Assembly (NCBI GenBank): GCA_015066445.1
Contig: SVOK01000005.1
Span: forward strand, 1-64,000
From: Oscillospiraceae bacterium
GTDB lineage: Bacteria; Bacillota; Clostridia; Oscillospirales; Acutalibacteraceae
DNA: 64,000 nt
Reading direction: 5' to 3'
Shown: positions 55,625 to 64,000 of the stretch, piece after piece
Layout: each line of letters starts with the position of its first letter
Numbering within the stretch: position 1 is the first letter of the stretch
The notes under the pieces: model-generated
Told to the model about the DNA's origin: nothing
Seen by the model: the letters and a program-made list of their open reading frames with translations, nothing else
The model's database searches: none
Position numbers and translations under genes: made by a program

Positions 55625-57466
55625 TTACCAACCTCTGTTACCGCCCGGACGCTGCATTCCGTCGCCTCCGGGACCGCCCATACCCCCGCCTTTAGAAACG
55701 GAAACTTTGGTTAATTCTATATCATAGGTTTTTTCTGCCGATTTAAGTGTGCCGTTGTTAGTATATCCGTTACTGTCACAGCTTATAACAGTTCCACCAA
55801 TGTTAAGAGTATAGTTTTTTCCAATAGCAAAATCTGGCGTCGTAACAATTACATTGCTATATCCCTTTGGTGGTTTAAAGGAGGCAATTACCTTATTCAC
55901 TACAGTCACAGCTACAAAGCTATCAGCAGCAGCTGTATCAATGTTATACATAAAAGATGGTTGTGAAGATGAAGACGAAAAGGTAGTAGCCATACCTGAA
56001 GAGCCAACAATTACTGCTAGGCCGCCGTTTACTACTGCTGTTCCGCCATAGTCCAACGAACCGTTGCCGCTGTTAGTGGGACCCGAGACTAAAAGCACAC
56101 CGCCTGTGAGCGTTATATCTCCATTAGAGTCAATACCGTCACCCGAGGCGTTTACAAAAATATATCCGCCTGTGAAATTAATCTGTGCGTCAGAATCACT
56201 TTCAAAGGGATTTTGTCCGGGTCTGCCACCCCTAGCTGAAGAATCGTTACCGCCTGCTGCATTAAAGCCGTCATCAGACGAAGTAACATCAATATTACCG
56301 CCCGAAACCGTAATAGCTGTAGCTTCAATTCCTTCATATGACTTTGAAATTTTAAGGCTTCCGCCCGAAATTATCAGCTGGTCATCTGCATGAATACCGT
56401 CATCACCTGATGCAATTTTAAAGTCACCGTCTTTAATTTCAAGGTCCGAGTTTGAATGTATAGCATCGTCAGAGGAATCAATGTTAAATTCACCACCAAC
56501 AATCTCAATAAGGCTTGCAGCTTTTAAAGCCTTTGCACTTTCTGTATTGGTGGAGCTTTGATTTTGACCGTATGAGCCCCACATACCCCAACGGTTACCT
56601 TCATTTCCGTAATTACTGCTGCTTACTACAGCGCCGCCGCCTGTTTTTATGCTGAAATTACCGTTTTTAATAAACAGGGCGGTTTGGGCCTGAATACCAT
56701 CATTTTGAGCACTAATATTAAATTCCCCCGACTCTATAAGCACATAGCTTCGTGTTCCGTCCTCGGAATTAGTAGATTTAATACCGTCCGTTCCGGCATC
56801 TATCGTAATATTAGAATTTGTTATTTTAACGCAGTCTTTTCCCTCAATAGACGTACCAACACTTGTAATATTAATATTTGCGTCAACAATATTTAAATCG
56901 TCCTTTGAAACTATTCCGCTTTTGTAATTACCGGCGATATTTAGCTTGCCGTTTCCGTTAATTGTAAGGTCGGATTTACTGAAAATAGCGCCATCGGCAT
57001 TATCGTAGGAGCTTTCATAGCTTTTACCGTCCTCAATGGTATTTTCGCTACCCGTCTTAAGGGAAATAAACACCTTGTCTGCGCTTTCGATAAAAATGGC
57101 AGGACCGTCACTACAGGCTAAAGATACATTTTCTAAAATTATTTTAGGCTTTGCAGTATCGGGTACACTAACTATAATTTGTGTATGTTTTCCCGTTACC
57201 CTGTAAACACCGTCAGTAGTGATTTTTATAATCTCATCATTTTCATTAGTTGATTTTATATTATAGGCACCATAATCGGAATTTTTATCATTATCGGTAA
57301 ACTCCAAATCCATACCGCCTATATCAATATCCTCAGTTACTGTTATTTCGGATAGAATTTCGGTATCACCGTCTTGGGAAGAAATGACTTTATTGTCCTG
57401 TCCTTTTGAACAGCCCGAAAGCGCGAAAAGACAAATGCAAAGCAAAACAGCTAAAATTTTTTTCAT
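55625..57466 (-). CDS. Cthe_2159-type carbohydrate-binding lipoprotein
   Basis: 613 residues. Lipoprotein signal ending ALSGC (Cys at about 19). From about 100 to 560 it is a repetitive right-handed beta-helix, rung by rung with repeats such as DGIKSTN, DDGIHADDQLIISGG and GDGIDSNGDITLTGG. This is the pattern of Cthe_2159 family proteins, one of which binds acidic polysaccharide, as I recall. The tail is Gly-rich (GGGMGGPGGDGMQRPGG). It would be on the outer membrane face. Third gene of a VTC-DUF4956 operon, 3 bp after DUF4956. Confidence 0.85.
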   Translation of the reverse strand: MKKILAVLLCICLFALSGCSKGQDNKVISSQDGDTEILSEITVTEDIDIGGMDLEFTDNDKNSDYGAYNIKSTNENDEIIKITTDGVYRVTGKHTQIIVSVPDTAKPKIILENVSLACSDGPAIFIESADKVFISLKTGSENTIEDGKSYESSYDNADGAIFSKSDLTINGNGKLNIAGNYKSGIVSKDDLNIVDANINITSVGTSIEGKDCVKITNSNITIDAGTDGIKSTNSEDGTRSYVLIESGEFNISAQNDGIQAQTALFIKNGNFSIKTGGGAVVSSSNYGNEGNRWGMWGSYGQNQSSTNTESAKALKAASLIEIVGGEFNIDSSDDAIHSNSDLEIKDGDFKIASGDDGIHADDQLIISGGSLKISKSYEGIEATAITVSGGNIDVTSSDDGFNAAGGNDSSARGGRPGQNPFESDSDAQINFTGGYIFVNASGDGIDSNGDITLTGGVLLVSGPTNSGNGSLDYGGTAVVNGGLAVIVGSSGMATTFSSSSSQPSFMYNIDTAAADSFVAVTVVNKVIASFKPPKGYSNVIVTTPDFAIGKNYTLNIGGTVISCDSNGYTNNGTLKSAEKTYDIELTKVSVSKGGGMGGPGGDGMQRPGGNRGW

Positions 57467-57469
57467 AAA

Positions 57470-58147
57470 TTACAGCTCCTCATTTATAGTAGGGGAATAG
57501 TTACAGCTTATTTCAAGGTTACCGTTTCTAGTACGAAGCTTATCTATAAACTCTTTTTCATTATTTTTGTCTTTGAGTGTTACCAGATATACGAGCTTGT
57601 AAAGTGAGCCCATGTTTGTGGTTTTTACAAGCTTTAGCTTGCAGTTATGTGTGTATTCATCGAAAATATCTTCGAAAGCATCGGTGTAGTTTAAGCTTTC
57701 AGGAATTACTATTTTAAGCTCTCGGTTATTTTTTTTGGTTTCCCCGAAATTAAGCTGGCAGTATAACAAATTCATCAAAATTAGTATTATTGTAAAAATA
57801 ATTGCCACACCTATATGTCCAACACCTGTAGCAAGACCTACAGACATAGCCATAAAAATACTTAAAATTTCACGTGCATTTCCTGGTACCGAGCGAAAAC
57901 GAACTAATGAAAAAGCGCCTGCTACAGCAATGCCAGTGCCTAAATTACCGTTTACAAGCATTATTATAACCTGAACAATTAACGGTAATAATGCAACCGT
58001 AAGTGAAAAGCTTTTTGTAGAACGGTTTTTATAAAGATGTGTAATTGATAATAAAAAACCTAAAATCACCGATGTAGCGGCGCAAATTAAAAAACTTTTT
58101 GTTGTAAGCGTGCTTTCTAAAATTGATGAAAATATTTTATCTGTCAT
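57470..58147 (-). CDS. DUF4956 membrane protein
   Basis: 225 residues. Four membrane helices in the first ~130 residues, with the family motif GTGIAVAGAFSLVRFRSVPG. The C-terminal ~90 residues are soluble (VIPESLNYTDAFEDIFDEYT) and probably cytoplasmic. DUF4956 proteins regularly accompany VTC-domain proteins. Its GGAGGAAT ribosome site lies in the end of the VTC gene, and the two overlap by 11 bp. Confidence 0.88.
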   Translation of the reverse strand: MTDKIFSSILESTLTTKSFLICAATSVILGFLLSITHLYKNRSTKSFSLTVALLPLIVQVIIMLVNGNLGTGIAVAGAFSLVRFRSVPGNAREILSIFMAMSVGLATGVGHIGVAIIFTIILILMNLLYCQLNFGETKKNNRELKIVIPESLNYTDAFEDIFDEYTHNCKLKLVKTTNMGSLYKLVYLVTLKDKNNEKEFIDKLRTRNGNLEISCNYSPTINEEL

Positions 58148-58841
58148 AATTTATTCCTCCGATAAACTGTTTGTAAGAATTTCCGTATTTTGAGAATGGG
58201 GTCGGGTATATTTTTAATTCGTCGAGCATTTTAGTAAGCCATAACGGTATTGCTCCCAGGGTTTTAATTTCCATAATATATGTGTTTTCTGGTAAAAGCG
58301 CTTTTCCATAAATACCGTTTTTAAGATCTAATTCATAAAAACGGTATTTAATATCTGTGTCAAATGTGATGCGGATATTTATATCGTCCTTGTCATAAAA
58401 AGCAATGCGGTGGTAAAATATATTAGCTTTTGCTATTTGTTCTTCATAAAACCTTTTAAAATATTCAATTTCGTTTTTTATCTGACTATCGGGTACATTA
58501 TCACAGATATTATTTAAATAATTATATCCGTCCTCATATTCGGCACAAATTCTTCTTTTATAAACAATGCCTTTATATTTCTTTTTTATTTCCAAAAAGC
58601 ACTTGCTGTCGTTCTGCGGAACTCCATAACAACGAAGCCGAAGTTTTTCCTTGTAAACAGGTTTTTCAATGGATTTTCTGATTATCCTGAAATCGGGAGT
58701 ATCAAAGTAAATATTACATATATCACTCTCACCGTGTTTATCAGCAACAGTATTGAATGTTAGCATATTTAGAGCATCTTTATATTGAAATTTATTTAAA
58801 ATATATTTTTTTTCATAGCGTTTGAAAATATATTGAGACAA
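58137..58841 (-). CDS. VTC-domain (polyphosphate polymerase-like) protein
   Basis: 234 residues from a TTG start with GAGGTGG 6 bp upstream; a long in-frame extension towards 59048 crosses an AT-rich region and is not protein-like. It shows the triphosphate-tunnel residues of VTC: YEKKYIL (9-15), KLRLRCYG (66-73), FLEIKKKYKGIVYKRR (82-97), RITFDTDIKYR and YIMEIKT. In yeast this fold makes polyphosphate from ATP. Bacterial members usually lie beside DUF4956, and often CotH kinases. It is cytoplasmic and first in the operon. Confidence 0.85.
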   Translation of the reverse strand: MSQYIFKRYEKKYILNKFQYKDALNMLTFNTVADKHGESDICNIYFDTPDFRIIRKSIEKPVYKEKLRLRCYGVPQNDSKCFLEIKKKYKGIVYKRRICAEYEDGYNYLNNICDNVPDSQIKNEIEYFKRFYEEQIAKANIFYHRIAFYDKDDINIRITFDTDIKYRFYELDLKNGIYGKALLPENTYIMEIKTLGAIPLWLTKMLDELKIYPTPFSKYGNSYKQFIGGINYDR

Positions 58842-58964
58842 ATTATACCACCTCGCAAATATACATTTTAATAGACTATTTTCATTAAAATATGAATATT
58901 TTTTTAACAAGTGTAGCAAAAATTTAAAAAGAATTGGTAATGTCGTATTTTGCTGAATTTTAAG

Positions 58965-58993
58965 TTGACATAAAATGCTTGAAATTGTATAAT
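58965..58993 (+). promoter_or_regulatory. Promoter of the dockerin/cohesin operon
   Basis: Perfect TTGACA-17-TATAAT, 50 bp before the ATG at 59043, with an AAAGGGAAG ribosome site after it. Confidence 0.85.
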
Positions 58994-59042
58994 AAGTATG
59001 TATTTGTTTTAAATGCTTTATGTTAATAGAAAGGGAAGTTAA

Positions 59043-60827
59043 ATGCACCGATTAAATAAATTTATATCAATGTGCTTAACTGCGGTTGTTATAATAACAT
59101 CTGTTTTTGGAGGCGTTAATCTAAGCGTTACTGCTGCAACAGTTACAACCGCATATATCGAGGGCGATAATGTTCGAGTTAGAACAGGCCCTTCGACTAA
59201 TGAAACAATAATAGAAAAGATATCCTACAGGAGCGTTACTGTCCTTGAAAAGGTTAATAACGATACTTGGCTTAAAATATCATATAATAACGGCACTGCG
59301 GATATAGTGGGTTATATTTTTTATGATTCATCATATATACGAATAGTTTCCTATAACCCTGATGCCGATTTTGAGTCAAAGCTTCAAGCTTTTCCCGAAA
59401 GCTACCGTGATGCTTTAAGACAGTTAAAGGCTGAATACAAGAATTGGGAATTTATTCCTGACCCTGTAACTACCACCTTTGCAGACTCTGTGGCATTGCA
59501 GGCAAACGGTAAAAGAAAGCAGGTTAATTTCACTTCTCAGCCCGTTTCATGGCGTTCAATGGCACCCGGCTCTTACGACTGGAATACAGGCAAATGGATG
59601 CAGGATAATGCTGGTTGGATAGGTGCTTCAAGAGAAATCACCGCTTACTATATGGACCCACGTAATTTTCTTAATGCGACCGAAATTTATCAGTTCCTGC
59701 AGCAAGGCTATGACCCTACCTATCAAAATGAAGAGGGCGTTAAAAAGATTTTAGCCGGAACATTTATGGCAGAAGATTATAACGACCCTAACGATACCGC
59801 ATACGGCGGTTCATATAGTAAGGTTATTATGGAAGCTGCAAAGCAAGCGGGTGTAAGTCCATATATTTTGGCTTCCAAAATAAGGCAAGAAATTGGTACA
59901 AAGGTTACTAATATGGTTTCCGGTACATACAGCGGAGCTGACGGATTATATTACGGATATTACAATTTCTTTAATATAAGTGCTTCGGGCACTACTGCGG
60001 CTGATGTTCTGGTTAACGGTCTTTCAAGAGCTAAAAATGAAGGTTGGAATACTCGCTCAAAGGCTATAATCGGCGGTGCGAAATTCCTTTCCAATAACTA
60101 TATCTCAAAAGGTCAGGATACTTATTATTATCAGGATTTCAACGTCCATAATCCTAACGATCTTTGGCATCAATATGCTCAGGCTGTGCACGATGCCAAT
60201 TCAAAAGGAAAGCTGATGTCAGGCTCATATATAGGCGAAAAGGATTTTGCCCTAACCTTTAAAATCCCTGTTTTTACCGCAATGCCTGAGTCTGTTTCTC
60301 CAAAGCCAGTTTCAAATACAAGCACAAACAACTATTATTTCAAAAGTATTTCTGTTTCAGGCTTAACCCCATCTTTTAATATGTTCACATATAATTATGA
60401 TTTATATGTTGCAGGCAATACCAATATAAATGTTACTCCTGTTGCCAATGCTTCCTATGTGGGTGAAAGCAGCTATGCTCTTAAAAAAGGAAGTAACCGA
60501 ATAGCTTTAAAGGTTAAATCTGAAACCGGATATATAACAGAGTATGTAATCAATATCGATGCTGCGGTCAATTGCACCTTAACTATTAACGGAGCTAATA
60601 CACCTTCAACGCCGGTTCAAAAGCCAACTGTTAAAAAGGGTGACACTAACGGGGACGGTTCCATATCATTAAGCGACCTTGCAAATATAAGACTACATCT
60701 TTTAGGCAAATTCACATTAAGCGGTGATTTTGCTGTTGCGGCAGATACTAACGGAGACGGTCAGATTTCTTTAAGTGATTTGGCGAACGTAAGACTGCAT
60801 TTATTAGGTTTATTTACGATTTCTTAA
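59043..60827 (+). CDS. Secreted SH3b / glucosaminidase / dockerin protein
   Basis: 594 residues, exported: N-terminal signal peptide (1-31). SH3b wall-binding domain about 36-102 (NVRVRTGPSTNE). Glucosaminidase domain about 190-390, with the catalytic Glu at 283 in SKIRQEIG and NFFNISASG. A cadherin-like beta-sandwich lies at about 432-515, then a dockerin at 530-594 with two near-identical calcium loops, DTNGDGSISLSDLANIRLHL and DTNGDGQISLSDLANVRLHL. It would cut peptidoglycan glycan strands. The cohesin partner is encoded 20 bp downstream. Confidence 0.9.
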   Translation: MHRLNKFISMCLTAVVIITSVFGGVNLSVTAATVTTAYIEGDNVRVRTGPSTNETIIEKISYRSVTVLEKVNNDTWLKISYNNGTADIVGYIFYDSSYIRIVSYNPDADFESKLQAFPESYRDALRQLKAEYKNWEFIPDPVTTTFADSVALQANGKRKQVNFTSQPVSWRSMAPGSYDWNTGKWMQDNAGWIGASREITAYYMDPRNFLNATEIYQFLQQGYDPTYQNEEGVKKILAGTFMAEDYNDPNDTAYGGSYSKVIMEAAKQAGVSPYILASKIRQEIGTKVTNMVSGTYSGADGLYYGYYNFFNISASGTTAADVLVNGLSRAKNEGWNTRSKAIIGGAKFLSNNYISKGQDTYYYQDFNVHNPNDLWHQYAQAVHDANSKGKLMSGSYIGEKDFALTFKIPVFTAMPESVSPKPVSNTSTNNYYFKSISVSGLTPSFNMFTYNYDLYVAGNTNINVTPVANASYVGESSYALKKGSNRIALKVKSETGYITEYVINIDAAVNCTLTINGANTPSTPVQKPTVKKGDTNGDGSISLSDLANIRLHLLGKFTLSGDFAVAADTNGDGQISLSDLANVRLHLLGLFTIS

Positions 60828-60846
60828 ATTGTGGAGGATATATATT

Positions 60847-62367
60847 ATGCGTAATATTTTCAAAAGAACAGCAGTAATATTTTTATGTATTATAATTTTA
60901 ACTTCTGCTTTTGTTTTTAATGTAAGTGCTGCAGGTACAATTATTTCTTTCAGTAAGAAAAACCTTACTGTTGGCGATACAGTTACCGTAACAGTCACTT
61001 TAAATGCTGGCGAAGCAATGTATTCTGTGGGCTGTGTAATTAATTACGATAACAATGTAATTAATTATACTTCGGGTAATGCTTCGGGTGGAGCAGGCTC
61101 TGTCAGCATTATTGAATCACCAAGCGGTGAAACCAAGGTTTCTTATTCTTTAACATTCACTGCAATGGCCGCAGGAAGCTGTACAGTTTCTGTAATTGAC
61201 TGTAAATATGCAACACTCGGTAATAATGGTGCAGAGGAAAAAGGCCTCTCAGGCGCATCTGCAACACTTACCGTTAATGATGCCGCACTTTCTTCCAACG
61301 CTAATTTGAGTGCATTGTCATTAAGTGCAGGAACACTTTCTCCCCGTTTTTCAGCTTCAAGAACGAGCTATACTGTTGCTGTTAAAAACTCTGTAACCGA
61401 GTGCAAGGTTTTCGCTACAGCAGCTGATAGTAATGCCAAGGTTGAGGTTAGCGGAGAGGCTACCCTTAAAATCGGTAAAAACACCCGTACTGTTACAGTT
61501 ACCGCTCCAAGTGGCGCTCAGAAGGTTTACACTATTACCATTAACCGCAGCGAAACAGATGAGGTAACTTCTTCCGAGGAAACTCCATCAGAGCCCCAAG
61601 AAAATAAACTTGAAACTTCAATAGAGGGTATTACATATACCGTTGCAACTGATATTTCGGGCGTTGCACTATTTAAAGGCTTTACCGCATCTACTGCTCA
61701 GTATAATTCTGAGGAAGTTGCCGTTGCTACTGATAGTGATGGAAATTATAAACTTTATTATTTGAAAGCTCCTGACAGCGATGCTTTAACTCCTTATACT
61801 TATGACGAGGAAAACAACTTATTTATTAAGCTTTCTTATTTCACTCAGGGTGAAAATTCATATATTTATGCCGATATTCCTGAGGGTAAAACTCTTGCTG
61901 ACGAATATTACACCACAAATGCTACAATTAACGGAAACGAAGTAACCTGCTACGGCAAGAGTTCATCTCCTGCAGATTTCTATTATATATATTGCTTTGC
62001 TGACGGACGCTACGGATTTTATCGTTATGACAGCCGTGAAAATGTGATGCAGCGTTATCCTGAATTAGAGCTTTTGGATAAAGAGGATTTAATTGTTGAA
62101 GATAAGCCTGATAATATTCTTTCTCGCTTTAAAACTCTTACAACAAACGCTAAGATAATTATCATTTCTTTAGTTTTGGTACTTCTTGCCGCAATTGCGC
62201 TTATAGTTTTAATTGTTATCAAAATTGTTAGCCGCAAGGATATACCTGATTTTGACGAAGATGAGCTTATTATGGATAATTCATTCGATAATATAACTTT
62301 CACAGATGTTGAAATTAATAATACTTCAGTAGAAAACGAAGAAGTTGAAGCTGATAACGAAAATTAA
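60847..62367 (+). CDS. Membrane-anchored cohesin-like protein
   Basis: 506 residues from ATG 60847 (TGTGGAGGAT site). Signal peptide 1-29; cohesin-like beta-sandwich about 30-145 (LTVGDTVTVTVTL, VGCVINYDNNVINYTSG); cadherin-like domain about 147-235; acidic linker; a second domain to about 430 of unknown type; one membrane helix (436-462) and a short acidic cytoplasmic tail. It looks like a surface anchor for the dockerin enzyme encoded before it. Family calls are from pattern; the cohesin call is firm for fold, weaker for partner. Confidence 0.82.
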   Translation: MRNIFKRTAVIFLCIIILTSAFVFNVSAAGTIISFSKKNLTVGDTVTVTVTLNAGEAMYSVGCVINYDNNVINYTSGNASGGAGSVSIIESPSGETKVSYSLTFTAMAAGSCTVSVIDCKYATLGNNGAEEKGLSGASATLTVNDAALSSNANLSALSLSAGTLSPRFSASRTSYTVAVKNSVTECKVFATAADSNAKVEVSGEATLKIGKNTRTVTVTAPSGAQKVYTITINRSETDEVTSSEETPSEPQENKLETSIEGITYTVATDISGVALFKGFTASTAQYNSEEVAVATDSDGNYKLYYLKAPDSDALTPYTYDEENNLFIKLSYFTQGENSYIYADIPEGKTLADEYYTTNATINGNEVTCYGKSSSPADFYYIYCFADGRYGFYRYDSRENVMQRYPELELLDKEDLIVEDKPDNILSRFKTLTTNAKIIIISLVLVLLAAIALIVLIVIKIVSRKDIPDFDEDELIMDNSFDNITFTDVEINNTSVENEEVEADNEN

Positions 62368-62373
62368 CTTTTT

Positions 62374-62402
62374 ACCGACCGTGAAAAACGGTCGGTTTTT
62401 TT
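62374..62402 (+). terminator. Terminator of the dockerin/cohesin operon
   Basis: ACCGACCGT-GAAAA-ACGGTCGGT hairpin followed by seven T. Confidence 0.9.
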
Positions 62403-62448
62403 GTAATTATTTAATAAAAAAATTCATAATTTTTTATTGGTGATTAAT

Positions 62449-62712
62449 TTGGATTTTTTTAAATATTTTTATATAATATTAATTGTAATATCCGCACTGT
62501 TAATATTTGTGTTTGCTTTATGCTCAAAAAAACCGCTTAAAACTTTGATTTCAAGCTCAGCAATTGGTCTGGTACTTATTATACTTATTAATCTTACAAG
62601 CAAGTATACGAATGTTCATATACCGATTAATTGGTACACTTGTACGGGCGGTGTTATGTTTGGCATTCCTGCAATCATTGGATTTTTAATTTTAAATTTA
62701 ATTTTCATTTAA
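62449..62712 (+). CDS. BofA-like membrane protein
   Basis: 87 residues from TTG 62449 (TTGGTGAT site); a TTG at 62437 is also in frame. Two or three membrane helices. The C-terminal INWYTCTGGVMFGIPAIIGF is the pattern of BofA, which restrains the pro-sigma-K protease during sporulation in Bacillus. Suggests a spore-forming lineage. Confidence 0.75.
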   Translation: MDFFKYFYIILIVISALLIFVFALCSKKPLKTLISSSAIGLVLIILINLTSKYTNVHIPINWYTCTGGVMFGIPAIIGFLILNLIFI

Positions 62713-62764
62713 ATTATACTCGCAAAGCAATGTGTTTTATGGTAAAATAAAAAAGGTGATAAAA

Positions 62765-64000
62765 ATGGTACAGTTTATTTTAGGAAAACCTTCATCCGGT
62801 AAAACTTATACTATTATAAATAAAATAAGAGATTTATGTGAAAAAGGCGAAAACTCGATACTTTTGGTGCCCGAGCAGTTCACCTTTGAAAACGAGCGTC
62901 TTGTTTTAAGAGAGTTGGGGGACAGCAGTTCACAAAACGTTACAGTGCTGAGCTTTACCCGCCTTTGCGACGAAGTTGGCAGAAATATTGGCGGAATTGC
63001 GGGTACTGTTCTTGGTGAAGCAGATAAAGTTATTTTTATGTGCCGTGCCTTAAACGATTTGAAGGACGAGCTTACTATTTGGAAAAAATATGTTTCTTCA
63101 ATAAGCTTTGCAAAAACAATGCTTGATACCATCGGAGAATTTAAAATTAATGGCTGTACTGCCGAAATTTTAGCCGAAGCTTCAGTTAATATAGATAATC
63201 CATCACTTTCAGCAAAGTTAAAAGAAATTGCTTTAATATACGAGCGCTTTGATATGCTTGTGGGAGAAAGATTTATTGATCCTGCTGATAATCTCACAAA
63301 GCTTTATAACACTTTAGGTAATTATAACTTTTTTGAGGGTAAAAACGTTTTTATTGATTCTTTTAAAGGGTTTACAGGACAACAGTTTAAAATCATTGAA
63401 AGAATAATAAGTCAAGCTGAAAATGTTTACATAAGCCTTACAGATGATGTTAACAATAAAAAACAGTTTGGTGTTTATACAAATATACGTACCGCCGCTG
63501 AGCGCATTAAGAAATATACCTTAGCAGCTAATAAATTTTTGGAAGAACCTATTATTCTTATGGATACATATTCAAAAGGGGAGTCTTTAAAAAATCTTGA
63601 AATGCTGATGTCAGGCGGAAGTGTTGGCGAGCTTTTTGATGATAACAGTGTTGTTATAAGCAAAGAAAACACCATTTACGAGGAAGCCGAGGCAGTTGCC
63701 CGCACTATAAGAAGACTTGTAAGAGAAGAAAGCTACCGCTACCGTGATTTTGTAATTATAGCCCGTAATGCAGATTCCTGCACCGATGCTGTGATAAACG
63801 CCTGCAAGCGTAATGATATTTCCTGTTTTTATGATAACAAAATACCTCTGTCTGCATTTCCTTTGGCGGTGGCTGTGGAAGCGGCAATATCGGCTTTAAG
63901 GCTTAATACAGTGGATATTTTGCGCTTTAATAAAACTGGTTTTGCTAATTTAAAGTTTGATGAAATTTCTGTTTTGGAAAATTATGTTTACCTTTGGAAT
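62765..64000 (+). CDS. addB: ATP-dependent helicase/nuclease subunit B, partial
   Basis: First 412 codons of AddB; it runs off the right edge, so no stop is visible. It begins MVQFILGKPSSGKTYTI, with the Walker A-like loop at about 6-14, then LVPEQFTFENERLV and LSFTRLCDEVG, which are AddB hallmarks. AddAB processes double-strand breaks for recombination. ATG 62765 has an AAAAGGTGAT site. Confidence 0.93.
   Translation, partial: MVQFILGKPSSGKTYTIINKIRDLCEKGENSILLVPEQFTFENERLVLRELGDSSSQNVTVLSFTRLCDEVGRNIGGIAGTVLGEADKVIFMCRALNDLKDELTIWKKYVSSISFAKTMLDTIGEFKINGCTAEILAEASVNIDNPSLSAKLKEIALIYERFDMLVGERFIDPADNLTKLYNTLGNYNFFEGKNVFIDSFKGFTGQQFKIIERIISQAENVYISLTDDVNNKKQFGVYTNIRTAAERIKKYTLAANKFLEEPIILMDTYSKGESLKNLEMLMSGGSVGELFDDNSVVISKENTIYEEAEAVARTIRRLVREESYRYRDFVIIARNADSCTDAVINACKRNDISCFYDNKIPLSAFPLAVAVEAAISALRLNTVDILRFNKTGFANLKFDEISVLENYVYLWN

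Noticed and set aside
58842..59048. Longer N-terminal extension of the VTC protein
   Set aside because: The extension is low-complexity, AT-rich and unlike the family; a TTG with a good ribosome site at 58841 gives the normal length and start.
55625..62367. Cellulosome gene cluster
   Set aside because: There is a dockerin and a cohesin but no scaffoldin, carbohydrate-binding module or plant-wall hydrolase with a dockerin in the window.

Overview
This window looks like a chromosomal segment of an AT-rich, Gram-positive, low-GC Clostridium-type bacterium, most likely a gut or rumen Oscillospiraceae/Ruminococcaceae relative. This is inferred from gene content: a clostridial single-chain PurL, strong TTGACA/TATAAT promoters, GGAGG-type ribosome sites with frequent TTG/GTG starts, a BofA-like sporulation protein, AddB, ECF-type folate uptake, and a dockerin/cohesin pair. 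I saw no tRNA, rRNA, CRISPR array, insertion sequence or prophage. Most of the window is well-ordered housekeeping DNA.

Layout. 0.1-1.4 kb: a secreted lipoprotein on the minus strand. 1.6-15.9 kb: one minus-strand purine/one-carbon operon, in transcription order purE-purC-purF-purM-purN-purO-purH(AICAR transformylase only)-glyA-purD-purL-fhs, behind a ZTP (pfl) riboswitch with an overlapping terminator. The fhs and glyA genes supply the formyl-tetrahydrofolate that PurN and the AICAR transformylase use, and the riboswitch senses the intermediate that builds up when this cofactor runs short. purN carries an apparent one-base frameshift, and purF has lost its glutaminase cysteine. 16.1-17.9 kb: an M20 amidohydrolase and a small divergent ORF. 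17.9-19.9 kb: groES-groEL with no CIRCE element but a possible CtsR site. 20.0-21.7 kb: a DUF6440 protein, a folate ECF transporter S component behind a THF riboswitch, and TcdA. 21.8-24.6 kb: a sugar-isomerase-like protein and UvrC.

24.6-29.9 kb is a lysine region: an L-box riboswitch and an NhaC-family transporter, then a DUF378 protein and asd-dapA-dapB on the other strand. 30.0-34.3 kb holds queA, tgt and yajC (tRNA queuosine and protein secretion), with a zinc-ribbon membrane protein and an esterase inserted on the opposite strand. 34.3-37.1 kb: an AraC regulator divergent from a Gfo/Idh oxidoreductase, then a DivIVA-like coiled-coil protein. 37.3-41.9 kb: PcrA helicase, a membrane protein, Maf, and an MgtC-family protein behind a structured leader. 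42.1-51.7 kb: a classic clostridial operon nusB-xseA-xseB-ispA-dxs-tlyA-nadK-argR-recN-tyrS. 51.8-55.6 kb: hydrolase, lipoprotein, DUF1015 protein, HAD phosphatase.

55.6-62.4 kb is the most unusual part, a cell-surface island made of two divergent units. On the minus strand, a VTC-type (polyphosphate-polymerase fold) protein, a DUF4956 membrane protein and a Cthe_2159-type beta-helix lipoprotein form a tight operon. On the plus strand, a secreted SH3b/glucosaminidase ending in a dockerin is followed 20 bp later by a membrane-anchored cohesin-like protein. The second unit reads as a self-contained dockerin/cohesin pair for holding a wall hydrolase at the cell surface, separate from any cellulosome. 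The window ends with a BofA-like protein and the start of addB, which runs off the right edge. All assignments rest on reading motifs and gene order by eye; no database search was run.
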